A stretch of 64,000 nt of DNA, taken from Aquimarina sp. BL5. GTDB taxonomy: Bacteria; Bacteroidota; Bacteroidia; Flavobacteriales; Flavobacteriaceae. Within the stretch, counting starts at the first letter, position 1; every line of letters starts with the position of its first letter. The translations under genes were made by a program, and so were the position numbers. Under the pieces are notes generated by a model, which saw only the letters and a list, made by a program, of their open reading frames with translations, was not told the origin of the DNA and ran no database searches. Shown in pieces: positions 11,101 through 17,011 of the stretch. The stretch covers positions 3,371,501 to 3,435,500 of the forward strand of contig NZ_CP031963.1 of NCBI RefSeq assembly GCF_003443675.1. The letters run 5' to 3'.

Positions 11101-11175
11101 TGAGTTATGTAATTGACTTTTTAATTTTTTTATTGCTAGTAAAGCTTGCTTTAGTTGTTCTTTATTGGTACTCAT
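2128..11175 (-). CDS. Hybrid PKS-NRPS megasynthase: KS-AT-DH-KR-ACP-C-A-PCP-PCP-PCP
   Basis: This 3015-residue protein contains one polyketide and one peptide module. After a short coiled N-terminus come KS (Cys200 in DTACSSS, His335, His375), AT (Ser645 in GHSLGE, carboxylate-binding Arg670, YAFH at 745-748, best read as malonyl), DH (about 905-1190), KR (TGGLKGLG near 1415, Ser1543, Tyr1558, Asn1562), ACP (Ser1723), C (HHLFSDG at 1921-1927), A (YTSGSTGNPKG near 2403, Lys2742) and three PCPs (Ser2802, 2881, 2963). The DH looks inactive: His942 and Pro951 remain, but the motif glycine is Asn946 and the second catalytic acid is Glu1105 instead of Asp. My manual adenylation code is D-A-F-W-I-A-G-T-F-K, one residue from the valine code DAFWIGGTFK. 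There is no thioesterase or terminal reductase, so the chain passes to the next NRPS. The expected unit is a 3-hydroxyacyl-valine. Confidence 0.95.
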   Translation of the reverse strand: MSTNKEQLKQALLAIKKLKSQLHNSQENEAIAIIGIGCRFPGGVVDLESYWKLLSQGIDAITEIPQERWKSSEWFSEEMDEPGKTYSKWGGFLKDIEKFDADFFGISPREAKYIDPQQRLFLEVCWEAIELAGYTKSDLFNSNTGVYAGVYGNDYQHQVMNRADHIDAYSFMGSLHSTITGRIAYWLGLKGPNMAIDTACSSSLVAIHTAVKALRNKECDMAIAGGVNIILKPENTVGLSKINGLSPTGKCHTFSDDADGFVRSEGAGVILLKKLSQAEQDGDTILGVIKGSAVNQDGQSQGFTAPSGNAQQQVIQKALLDAGILPSDIDYIEAHGTGTTLGDTIEIDALHQVFHKFRNGSGPLLVGSVKTNIGHTESAAGIAGLIKVILALQKKQLPKTVHTESLNRNVDWSQTIVKVVDDNIPWSKNEERIRRAGISSFGISGTNAHLIVEEPPIVEVKKITKNMDSQNHILPISGETKEALQIRLRELKKYLNNNTEELLESIAFTLAVKREHFRYKTAVYGKNKEELIANIDDILKEHAQIAKQVTTGKTAFLFTGSGSQYSTMGKLLYATEEVFKKAIEYCTKLASAYLETDLLEVLYGSNENLINDAEYMQPALFAYEYAMYQLLKSKGIEPQVLIGHSLGEIIAACIAGVFSIEDGIKLVCQRGKLIQSLPSGGSMVSIRASEDEVNKLIRNKKSKVAIAAVNGDLQTVISGDKDEVETIRLIFNKKGIKTKALKTPYAFHSPLMDPILDRYADEVSLIEFFKPQKTIISNLTGKIAGDIMLTPEYWIDHLRKTVRFSDGLNQLKDIGVQTFIEVGPSPILLGIAGTCLPDLKAIWLPTSRENNEAIIYESFCKWYAYGGNVNWKSMHKNEKIMVAPLPTYPFQKEKHWFSKTESTKNIGKPTGHKLLGNRLEIANLNVYEARISLDIQQYFNDHRILNQPIAPISYLIEVLQVYIDQQLDNSYGIKELFLLSPLSLTKETEIVSQLIVQKTDNLCQFSHYSRENDQDQWKLQAKGNLESLHKKEDSKFSTIKKRYTPFMSNDNFYMNLWKKGIQYGDSYRGVQQVYKSDNGVLGEIFTPESSKYKTESSKIHSILLEAAFQLINVVSEVEDDRVYLLYELENFKVHKHFSSSSIWAEVLLKDNESEETGVINAQITIWDHNETLIASIESIKARKVSVSRLLPASQNSNWQYTLDWKKINSLVQEVDQKENNDKWVIFDQDDEGSSLQNELLKQGKTAFRFSEWSQVVTWVKDQKIDHIIVQWGSKYPERNYIEQTEKDTIQGLQILQQIQSWVNDNELPKLKSLCWITKTSLSNPFCTFNHATLWGMGKVFTSEFPEVSFKLINVTENSGYEESLLNLLLTDIKETQLCISGKDIFALRLLIPSFDFDKENITFNPTKQSTVLITGGLKGLGYISAELLIKEYGIKHAILLGRSEPTEKVMAKIEALRNEGVVITIANGNVTDKGFLKGVLDDVPKEFPLKGVIHSAGVTNAITIERQDSEGFLREMAPKVEGAWNLHELTLDLDLDFFVLYSSAASVLDVLALGQSSYVAGNTYLDQLALYRRELNLPAHSINWSPWESIGMASALSDKELRRLSGLGFEFISKELGVEILQEILHQPSGQYPVLNLNRKIFNSYFSQNNVPQLYSESITVRNTDNDEQKTIGIEKKLSGLTRNDKLTKINELVAGEVSKVLSLSSGKSVDIQKNLFSQGLDSLMAVELKNRLSSRLAKSIPVSLILKTPQVNKLSEELLNKYFDAEDQIVKAIKLKGKNIVELKRKSLPFSSMQQRLWFVYKLTQKNELHNIFFELTYNGDLDEKILERTISYLAQRHESLRSRVVEEKKGNAYVEVLEDWCPEIIKKDFSQKSKSEQELAVKELRRDLMNYQFDFSFAPIHFEVVKLQNLKYQLMITQHHLFSDGWSIIVLMKEIIAVYNAFDLGKEPELVSITKNYEQLVKIEDEKLKAFYFEENISYWKEHLSDVPTLKLPLDKEYPNIKVYKGGNLNFEFTEQETKAIEKCIEQEGITLNTILFGAYTLLIYYFSNQEEFVIGSGMANRNEPGYENMIGYFANTIALSCKVSDQKTFRTYLKEVSQTIYDSMPHHTVPFNEVVKSVLKNRSGTNPVDNPLYNVSFVVNNFDLSELLDTQSDWVFDGVNLGIDGIAVDDLNMILIRHQQTLRGAINYNAEIFLKNTMLELVELYKYVVNAIVKDIDQNIGQAKLLPQKDYHKVLDFNRELKEYPREHSVIALFDQQVERTPNAIALSFATTKMSYSELQYKSIQLQEYLRDKLDIKPLDRVGIMMERSEIMIVAILGILRTGGCYVPIDNSYPDIRKEFMLKDTDTKVLITNNSLSHNLGTSDIIYVSLQNNSDIFESEINKDQSPIRIPSNSPAYIIYTSGSTGNPKGVVIPHRAIVSLIFNESLDFLGVNTVMYQYAPFTFDASTFEIWGTLLKGGKLVISLPGSKSSEVLSDEIVQNGINTLWLTASLFHLAVKSTPELFKNLRYILAGGESINADSVGKILEENNHLTFINGYGPTESTTFAVINRINNPTEIHTQKDIIGKPIDHTQLYIAGIQNDDISLKPIGVTGELLISGDGLAIKYLNDVEKTNEKFIHNIFSDDKESKLYRTGDLVRWLPDGTIEFIGRKDNQVKIRGYRIEIGEVESLITKCEDVEHCMVTVEDDPSGSARLVAHVVCNSKFNYQKIRNQIAGIVPNYMIPSIIRKLDTLPLNHNGKADKNSVQLETVLSDKKQIEVRNNTSFDFVNCNRISNIWGKALDLSEVDWDSDFFELGGHSLLANQIITDIQTSYGVEVSLSDLFRENTVRKLTAYIHSLSSEVITTNGDYGKVADIWGKALDLSEVDWDSDFFELGGHSLLANQIITDIQTSYGVEVSLSDLFRENTVRKLTAYIHSLSSEVSEVVTTNGDYGKVADIWGKALDLSEVDWDSDFFELGGHSLLANQIITDIQTSYGVEISLSDLFRENTVKKLTEFITSKEKTAEKQDVVLNV
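2190..2850 (-). repeat. Three tandem, near-identical PCP-coding repeats (units of 237 and 246 bp)
   Basis: Three consecutive copies of a carrier-domain coding unit lie at the 3' end of the megasynthase gene. The phosphopantetheine serines are residues 2802, 2881 and 2963, so spacings are 79 and 82 residues. The longer unit carries an extra Ser-Glu-Val in the linker. Long stretches are identical in DNA, including synonymous positions, with only scattered substitutions. This points to recent duplication or continuing gene conversion rather than ancient carrier domains. Confidence 0.95.
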
Positions 11176-11313
11176 TTGTTATGCGTTTAATCTTTTATTA
11201 CAGGTATAAAGCCTTTTTTATCAAAAAATCAACATCAATTAAAAGGATAAGGTACTTTTTTGCAAAAGGCGTCTTTATCAAAAAAAAACATAAACCAAAA
11301 CCTTAGATTAAGA

Positions 11314-13113
11314 TTAGGTATTCAATAAATCCAGTTCTTTTTGTAGTTCAAACTCTAGTTCATCTAAACTCATATCATTAATTTTAACAATATATTGCTC
11401 AATATCATCATCCTTTTTATCGCTTTTTTCCGAAAATTCTTGAGTAATAGACAAATCTGTATTAGAAATTAAAAAATCAGTTAAAAATTCTATAGTTGGA
11501 TAATCAAAAAGATGTGATACGGTTATCTTTTTTTCTAATGATTTCGATAACTCTTTAACAAGTTTCAAAGCTTTGATGGAAGTTAATCCAAGTTCTTTTA
11601 ATGGAATATTTAGTGAAAGATCACTAACTTCATTTATTAAAAGAATTTTTGCTATTTTTTCTTTTAATACTAATTGAATTTCCATTCTACTCAATGTAGT
11701 TTGGTTTTCGAGAATAACTTCTTTTTTATTTTCTGAAGTATTCATAATTTGTATAATATCTTTGAAAAGATCATCAAACTTATCCCTACAAACATCTTCT
11801 TTATTATAAAATGAGTTACTCTTTACCTGCCCTCCTTCGACCATCCATTTTTGAATACTCTCATAAAATTTCAGGGGTTCATCATTATCTGCTGACGATA
11901 ATTGTAAGATATTAGCAGTTGCTATATCTGGGTGTTGTTCTATGATTCCTAATAAAACAGGGTTAGGACCTACTTCAATGAATTTAGAGATTTCATATTT
12001 GCTAAGTTTTTGAATTCCTTCGGAAAACTTTACAGAATCCATTAAATGCCCTGTCCAATAATCCAAAGTCAATACTTTCTCATCCACTTCTTTACCCGTA
12101 ATACAACTTATCATTTTGATTTTAGGTAAATTTATTTTAAGTGATTTGATTAGTTTTTTATACTTTTTTAAGGCGGGTAACATTAGTGGTGAATGGAACG
12201 CGTGAGATATTTTTAAGGTTTTAGTTTCATACCCTCTACTCTCTAACTCATATAATACTTCCTTAAGATCTTTGGAGTTACCAGAAATAACAGTTTGTAA
12301 TGGACTGTTTACCACAGCAATTCCTATTGAAGTTTTATAGTCCTTCACAAAATCGCTAACGATACATTCATTGGCTTGTACAACCACCATCTGTCCTTTT
12401 TCTGTGTAGGTTTCTACTAACTCGCCACTAAGACAGGTTAATTTAATAGCATCCTCAATTGAAAAAATTCCTGCAACACAGGATGCAATTATCTCTCCGA
12501 TACTATGCCCTATTACAACATCAGGTTTCACTCCTCTTGAACTCCATAAAGAAAACATAGCATATTCATACGCAAATAATGTCATCTGCATATAATCTAT
12601 CCTATTAAGTAGCCTACCTTCTTTTGTGGTTTTTCCTGAAAATAATACTTTTCTAATATCTGATTCGAGATAATTCATTGCTATATCTGCACATTGATCT
12701 ATAGCATTTTTAAACACTGGTTCTTTATCGTACAGATGTTTTCCCATCTTCGGATATTGTGCACCTCCCCCTGTAAAGAAAAAAGCTGTTTTATCTGATT
12801 TGTTAGTGCTATATTCAGGATATACTGAAATAGCAGTATAATGACCTTCTTCTACCTTTTTTAGGTTTTCAATAATCTCTGATTTCTTCTTTATTGGAAT
12901 AATTATTTTGAAAGTATTATCCTGAAAAGCAGTAAAAAAAGTAGCAGTAATCTGACGTAGTGTTAAACTTTTATGGTTTTCTAGAAAAGTACTACAGTAT
13001 CTACCAATAGCAGGTAACTGAGAAGGTTTTAGATAAGGTATGGTTAGGAAATGATTTTTCATTGATATAGGTTTTAAAAGAAATTCTACAGAAAACTTAT
13101 TAGAATTAGACAA
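11314..13113 (-). CDS. AT-ACP loading didomain (KS-less polyketide starter module)
   Basis: This 599-residue protein has a KS-AT linker remnant (about 60-100), an acyltransferase (105-400) and a carrier domain (about 475-550), but no ketosynthase. The AT has GHSIGE with Ser204 and HAFH at 304-307. Where extender ATs carry the Arg that binds the free carboxylate of malonyl-CoA, this one has Ser229 (CLSGELV). The megasynthase AT keeps that Arg. Loss of the Arg is typical of loading ATs that take a non-carboxylated acyl-CoA, so an acetyl or short branched starter is inferred. The carrier motif is LGLTSIKAL with Ser512. The acidic C-terminal helix (residues about 580-597, MSLDELEFEL) resembles modular PKS docking tails and would meet the coiled N-terminus of the next protein. 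The gene lies 138 bases upstream of the megasynthase gene. Confidence 0.9.
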   Translation of the reverse strand: MSNSNKFSVEFLLKPISMKNHFLTIPYLKPSQLPAIGRYCSTFLENHKSLTLRQITATFFTAFQDNTFKIIIPIKKKSEIIENLKKVEEGHYTAISVYPEYSTNKSDKTAFFFTGGGAQYPKMGKHLYDKEPVFKNAIDQCADIAMNYLESDIRKVLFSGKTTKEGRLLNRIDYMQMTLFAYEYAMFSLWSSRGVKPDVVIGHSIGEIIASCVAGIFSIEDAIKLTCLSGELVETYTEKGQMVVVQANECIVSDFVKDYKTSIGIAVVNSPLQTVISGNSKDLKEVLYELESRGYETKTLKISHAFHSPLMLPALKKYKKLIKSLKINLPKIKMISCITGKEVDEKVLTLDYWTGHLMDSVKFSEGIQKLSKYEISKFIEVGPNPVLLGIIEQHPDIATANILQLSSADNDEPLKFYESIQKWMVEGGQVKSNSFYNKEDVCRDKFDDLFKDIIQIMNTSENKKEVILENQTTLSRMEIQLVLKEKIAKILLINEVSDLSLNIPLKELGLTSIKALKLVKELSKSLEKKITVSHLFDYPTIEFLTDFLISNTDLSITQEFSEKSDKKDDDIEQYIVKINDMSLDELEFELQKELDLLNT

Positions 13114-13210
13114 ATACCTTGCTTTGTATTAAAAGCTGCAAAATAATGCACATTACGCCACTCATCATACATTGATATTTACGAAGATTTGCTTTCTACA
13201 AAAAGAGAAA

Positions 13211-14053
13211 TCAATGTTTTTTGGTCATACTGAACATATAGCACCTTTTAATTCCAGATAGGTTATAGGGTCTTCTATATTTTTTTTCATCCTTTGGGTT
13301 TAGTTTTACTTTTATATCTTCAACTCTTTTACCCTTCATTCGTTGTTCTCCAAATTTTGCAGCACCTTGAAAAACCCATTGACTAATATCTTCGTATCTC
13401 ATATCTTCGAAGTTTACAGATTCTGCAAATGAAAAAAGATGCTCTTTAGGATAAAAGTTCTCCTTAGGGATTGCATTGAGTTTTAATAAAAAATTACCAA
13501 ATCTGCTGTTCTTTTCTTTAATAGGCATCATATCTGTAAAAACTAATTTACCACCTGGCCTAAGTACTCTATAAGCTTCTTTTATAAAATCCTTTCTTGT
13601 TGTAAAATGATATGCACAATCCAAAGCTATTACTGCATCAAAACTTTCATCGTCAAAATCAAGAGAGATTGCATCTCCTTCTCTTAAGTCAATTACATTG
13701 GACAACCCTGCATCCTCTACTAGTTCTCGTGCAACTCTTACTTGGGTTGGAGAGATATTTATTCCTTTTATACTCTTGATATTATGCTTTTTTGCCCAGT
13801 GTATATCTTGAACACCAAATCCAAAACCTACATCAAGAATATCACAATTATCTTTTAGGTTTCCGAAATTGAATAGATTATCAGCATAATTTTTGCAAGC
13901 GTCCTCAAAGGTTTCTGTATCCTTCCAATAACCTACATTAAACCATAAAGGTTTTTCTCTATTCTTAAACTCTTCATTTTTACCTTTAACTAAATCATCT
14001 CCTAAAGACTCATAATACTCTTTAGCGTCTTTAAATTTTAATAAATTGATCAT
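13211..14053 (-). CDS. Class I SAM-dependent methyltransferase (natural-product type)
   Basis: This 280-residue protein has a Rossmann methyltransferase core. Motif I is ILDVGFGFG at 72-80, with a second acidic motif near 128 and the post-motif segment RVLRPGGKL. The N-terminal WFNVGYW and overall layout match the EryG/RebM and sterol or tocopherol methyltransferase-like group, which methylates oxygen, nitrogen or activated carbon of small molecules. It is free-standing rather than embedded in the megasynthase, and sits in the same-strand run between the thioesterase (40-base gap) and the AT-ACP gene (97-base gap). It therefore probably acts on a carrier-bound intermediate or the released product. 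The methylation site cannot be read from the sequence. Confidence 0.85.
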   Translation of the reverse strand: MINLLKFKDAKEYYESLGDDLVKGKNEEFKNREKPLWFNVGYWKDTETFEDACKNYADNLFNFGNLKDNCDILDVGFGFGVQDIHWAKKHNIKSIKGINISPTQVRVARELVEDAGLSNVIDLREGDAISLDFDDESFDAVIALDCAYHFTTRKDFIKEAYRVLRPGGKLVFTDMMPIKEKNSRFGNFLLKLNAIPKENFYPKEHLFSFAESVNFEDMRYEDISQWVFQGAAKFGEQRMKGKRVEDIKVKLNPKDEKKYRRPYNLSGIKRCYMFSMTKKH

Positions 14054-14093
14054 AAGTTGTTCCTAAAATTGATTATGTATTCTATTGATTTTT

Positions 14094-14813
14094 CTAAATT
14101 TTTACTTCAGAAAGTTTATTATTTACTATTTGATTGATAACATCTCCTATTTCCTTAAACTTATCTAGAATAAAAAAATGATTCCCCGGAAACTGAATTA
14201 AATTAATATCTAAATCGGATTCTTCATTCCAACCTTCTAATTGTTCCCGAGTAATATTTTCGTTTAATCCTGACATAGCTGTAATTGGAACCTTAAAAGG
14301 TTTCTCTTTTTTGTATTTATAGGTTTCAATTGCTTTAAAATCTGCTCTAAGTATCGGAAGGAAGAAGGTTAGAAGCTCTTCGTTCTGAAGTGCCTCTTCT
14401 GGAAATCCTCCTAGTTTTTTAAGCTCCAATTTAAAGTCTAGATCATTTAGTAAATGACAGATGCTAGATCGTACATGATTGTATTTTGGTCCCTTACATC
14501 CTGAAACTATTAAATGATTTGGCAGTTTGTTGCCATTGTTTTGTAATAATCGAGTAACAAGAAATAGAATCATCCCTCCCAAACTGTGACCGTATAAGAT
14601 ATATTCTTTATTGTCCAGAACATTTTTAAGTTGTTCAAAAACATCATCGGCCATTACCTCCAAATCGGTAAGTAATGACTCATTCAATCTTTTACCATGC
14701 CCAGGTATTTCTAAAGAAACCATTTCAATAGATGGGTCCAGATATTCTTTCAGTTTAAGGAAACTAAAACGATTTCCTCCTCCATAGTGCAAACAAACTA
14801 ATTTAACCGACAT
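14094..14813 (-). CDS. Type II (editing) thioesterase
   Basis: This 239-residue alpha/beta-hydrolase belongs to the external thioesterase family of PKS/NRPS clusters. The start LVCLHYGGGN, IPGHGKR and the nucleophile motif YGHSLGG (Ser77) are typical, as is His212 in FPGNHFF. Where relatives usually have the catalytic Asp, the loop reads SGLNENIT (181-188), so the acid may be Glu185 or lie elsewhere. Family members release aberrant acyl groups from carrier domains; some shuttle acyl groups between carriers, as SyrC does in syringomycin assembly. A proofreading or shuttle role for this halogenase-containing line is inferred. It starts 32 bases after the halogenase stop. Confidence 0.88.
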   Translation of the reverse strand: MSVKLVCLHYGGGNRFSFLKLKEYLDPSIEMVSLEIPGHGKRLNESLLTDLEVMADDVFEQLKNVLDNKEYILYGHSLGGMILFLVTRLLQNNGNKLPNHLIVSGCKGPKYNHVRSSICHLLNDLDFKLELKKLGGFPEEALQNEELLTFFLPILRADFKAIETYKYKKEKPFKVPITAMSGLNENITREQLEGWNEESDLDINLIQFPGNHFFILDKFKEIGDVINQIVNNKLSEVKI

Positions 14814-14845
14814 ACGATTTTTGGATTTTAAAGGATAGGGTTTTA

Positions 14846-15751
14846 TTATTCTGTAGGAGTTAATACTGGAAATGGCTGCCCAAGATTATTTTCAGTTCTG
14901 AATTTATTGTGACCAAATTTGTCTTCACCACTTACTTGAACACATCCCCAATTAGAAAGATCAAAATCTGATCCATGTGCTCTAAAATTAGTAGTATCTG
15001 GATATACCCTAACGTGACTTTGTACATATCTACAAGCAACCGCAAACCGAGTTGATCTTTCGGAGGTATTAGGTAACGAAGCGTGCATGCATCTCGCGGA
15101 AAAAATAATACACTCTCCCGGTTTCATTTCCATAACTGCAGCCTTTGATTCGTCTGGTTCCCAATTAGGATCTGCTTTGAAATCTGAAAAATTATAACCG
15201 TAAAACCCTGTATCTGAATTCACTGCCGTATACAACTCATCCCTTCCTTCAGCTGGATTTTTAGATTCATCAAAAAACATTTCATTGTGAGAACCTGGCA
15301 TTAGTTTTAAACAACCATTTTCTCTTGTAGATTCTGTAAAGCATGTCCAAACCGTAAGATCGAATGGAGTTCCTGGGGTCGTATCAGTAGGAATAAGTTG
15401 CGGTTTACCGGTAGCATAACTATAATCCTGTACTTGATGCCATTCTGTTCCTTTACTGCCAGGATATTTTGGAAAATACTCCATTCTCCAAAGGATTACA
15501 TCATCCCCCATAATTCCTTTAAGTCTATTAACTACTCCTTCGTGACAAATATGATTAGTTAACTCTTCAATATCAAAGTGACGATCATAGTTTAAAGGAT
15601 TATCGTGTAATATGTTACTATTTTCCGCACTCTTTATTCTTATTTGACGAAATATTTCCTTTGCTTCTTCTGGTTCATACAATTTAAAAGGACCAATGAA
15701 TCCTTGCTTATTAAACAAATCTTTTTGTTCCTGTGTTAATGAGTTTTTCAT
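14846..15751 (-). CDS. SyrB2-like non-haem iron/2-oxoglutarate halogenase homologue with an HXV motif
   Basis: This 301-residue protein resembles SyrB2-type chlorinating enzymes (PhyH superfamily) along its length, from my memory of that family: QGFIGPF near the start, NYDRHFD at 54-60, FPKYPGSKGTEWHQ, NGCLKLMPGSHN, NWEPDE and the second iron ligand His223 in MHASLP. Arg235 and Arg241 are candidates for binding 2-oxoglutarate. The first iron ligand is His105. Two residues on, hydroxylases have Asp or Glu and characterised halogenases Gly or Ala, leaving room for chloride. Here it is Val107, codon GTA, one base from GCA (Ala) or GGA (Gly). The missing carboxylate argues against ordinary hydroxylation. 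Family members chlorinate unactivated carbons of acyl or aminoacyl groups on carrier proteins. Likely targets are the valyl-PCPs or the starter ACP (inferred). It may also be an inactive or altered enzyme. Confidence 0.88.
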   Translation of the reverse strand: MKNSLTQEQKDLFNKQGFIGPFKLYEPEEAKEIFRQIRIKSAENSNILHDNPLNYDRHFDIEELTNHICHEGVVNRLKGIMGDDVILWRMEYFPKYPGSKGTEWHQVQDYSYATGKPQLIPTDTTPGTPFDLTVWTCFTESTRENGCLKLMPGSHNEMFFDESKNPAEGRDELYTAVNSDTGFYGYNFSDFKADPNWEPDESKAAVMEMKPGECIIFSARCMHASLPNTSERSTRFAVACRYVQSHVRVYPDTTNFRAHGSDFDLSNWGCVQVSGEDKFGHNKFRTENNLGQPFPVLTPTE

Positions 15752-15853
15752 AATATTATTTAATTTTAATTATTTATGGTTATTTACAGAAGTACGAATA
15801 CCTGCTATTTCTAGTTATTTATTAGATATTTATATTACAATCACTAGAATATT

Positions 15854-16390
15854 TTACATCAAAATTGGATCTGTGCTAATTTCGGATAGATATCCAGAAG
15901 GCATTACAGTAGTAATATTTTGCCGTATGGAATTGAGTCGTACTACGATTTTATCTTTATGGTTTATTCTTAAAACTTCACATTCTAAGCCATTTAGAGG
16001 TCCGTCATTTATTTTCTTTAATTCTCCAATTTTTGGCATTTGATCAGAGCTTTCTATCTCTATTTCGTAATTACTACTTAATAACAACTTTATCTTAATA
16101 ATTTCCTTTTCACTTACAACTGCATAATCTCTTCCACAACGTAAAAAATCACAAACTCCTTTTACAGATAATATGTCAAAAAAGTCTTTAGAAGAATTTA
16201 CTTTAACAAAAACGTAAGAAGGAAATAAAGGAACTTCAACTAACTTTTTACGATCACTCCATTTTTTAATTATTTGGGTAAGTGGTAGAAAAGATAGTAT
16301 GCTGTTTTCTTGTAAAAATTCATGTACTTTTCTTTCGTAACGAGATCGCACATAAACAACGTACCAGCCTATTTTTAAGCTTGTTTTCAT
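15854..16390 (-). CDS. NusG-paralogue transcription antiterminator (UpxY/LoaP type)
   Basis: This 178-residue protein has an N-terminal NGN domain (WYVVYVRSRYERKV, then FPSYVFVKV and GVCDFLRC) and a C-terminal KOW segment (IGELKKINDGPLNGLECEV). The frame is open 14 codons further upstream, but the start at 16390 (MKTSLKIGWYVV) fits the family best. Specialised NusG paralogues ride on RNA polymerase and suppress termination in the operon behind them: UpxY proteins in Bacteroides capsule operons, LoaP in Bacillus polyketide operons. Being first in the cluster, after a long leader and 102 bases before the halogenase, it probably promotes read-through of the roughly 16-kb operon. It is not the housekeeping NusG, which normally neighbours secE and rplK. 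Confidence 0.88.
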   Translation of the reverse strand: MKTSLKIGWYVVYVRSRYERKVHEFLQENSILSFLPLTQIIKKWSDRKKLVEVPLFPSYVFVKVNSSKDFFDILSVKGVCDFLRCGRDYAVVSEKEIIKIKLLLSSNYEIEIESSDQMPKIGELKKINDGPLNGLECEVLRINHKDKIVVRLNSIRQNITTVMPSGYLSEISTDPILM

Positions 16391-16586
16391 GAATAAATGA
16401 TTTGATGATAAATGATAATTGACAAGTATCACTAGTCATATAAATGACAACGAAAAATTGATCAATTACTATAAATTCGAATGAGAGTTGGATTTTGACA
16501 CAGCTTCGCTTCCTTGAGTCACATATCTATTTTTCGATTATGATTCAAACTTTGAAATACTGTTAAAAGAGTATTTTGTGATTATT

Positions 16587-16616
16587 CTTTACTAATATAT
16601 TTGATTTTTAGTAAAG
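16587..16616. promoter_or_regulatory. 9-bp perfect hairpin in the biosynthetic leader
   Basis: The arms CTTTACTAA (16587-16595) and TTAGTAAAG (16608-16616) enclose a 12-base loop, about 200 bases upstream of the antiterminator start. No U-tract follows on the minus strand, so it is not an obvious terminator. It could be a leader-RNA structure. Confidence 0.4.
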
Positions 16617-16659
16617 TCGTTTACGGCTAAACCATAAAACCCTGAAATTTAAAGTACAA

Positions 16660-16673
16660 TTAACACGTGTTAA
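16660..16673. promoter_or_regulatory. Perfect 14-bp palindrome, candidate operator
   Basis: TTAACACGTGTTAA is a perfect inverted repeat about 270 bases upstream of the antiterminator start codon. It is the most GC-containing palindrome in an otherwise very AT-rich gap. A dimeric regulator could bind it. No regulator gene other than the NusG paralogue is visible nearby. Confidence 0.35.
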
Positions 16674-16962
16674 ATTTAAATTACTGATTATCAGTCAATA
16701 AATTGAAAAATATTTTATCAAAAGACCCAAATATTAATAAATATTTAAGATAAAAACAAATTAAACAGTGGGGGAATTTCACCTTTTCTTACAATATATT
16801 TTAATGGAAAAACCTATAAGAAGTTCATAAAAAACATAAATCTAACAAGATCAGAGTAAAGTGTTAAACTATATTTAATAATACTAACTACTAAATTAAC
16901 ATCCTTCAGAATATTTTAGAAGTTAAAATTCAATACAAAAAAGAGTTTTTTATGTAAAATTT

Positions 16963-17011
16963 AGATTTATCTTTTATAATTTGATATAAACCAATTATAA
17001 GAGATAAATCT
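16963..17011. promoter_or_regulatory. 19-bp inverted repeat (long hairpin) in the biosynthetic leader
   Basis: The arms at 16963-16981 and 16993-17011 are complementary over 19 bases with one mismatch, separated by 11 bases. On one strand the mismatch could form a G-U pair in RNA. No run of U follows on either strand. It is a strong candidate for a structured leader element or the end of the bactofilin transcript. Confidence 0.45.

Noticed and set aside
11176..11313. Partial repeat of the pattern CTTTATCAAAAAA and GCCTTTT/AAAAGGC arms between the AT-ACP and megasynthase genes.
   Set aside because: The arms are short, the loop is about 50 bases, and A/T runs make such matches likely by chance.
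15429..15440. The HXV motif considered as a sequencing error or frameshift.
   Set aside because: The frame is intact on both sides and the alignment to SyrB2 has no gap there. A single-base substitution cannot be excluded, but there is no evidence for one.
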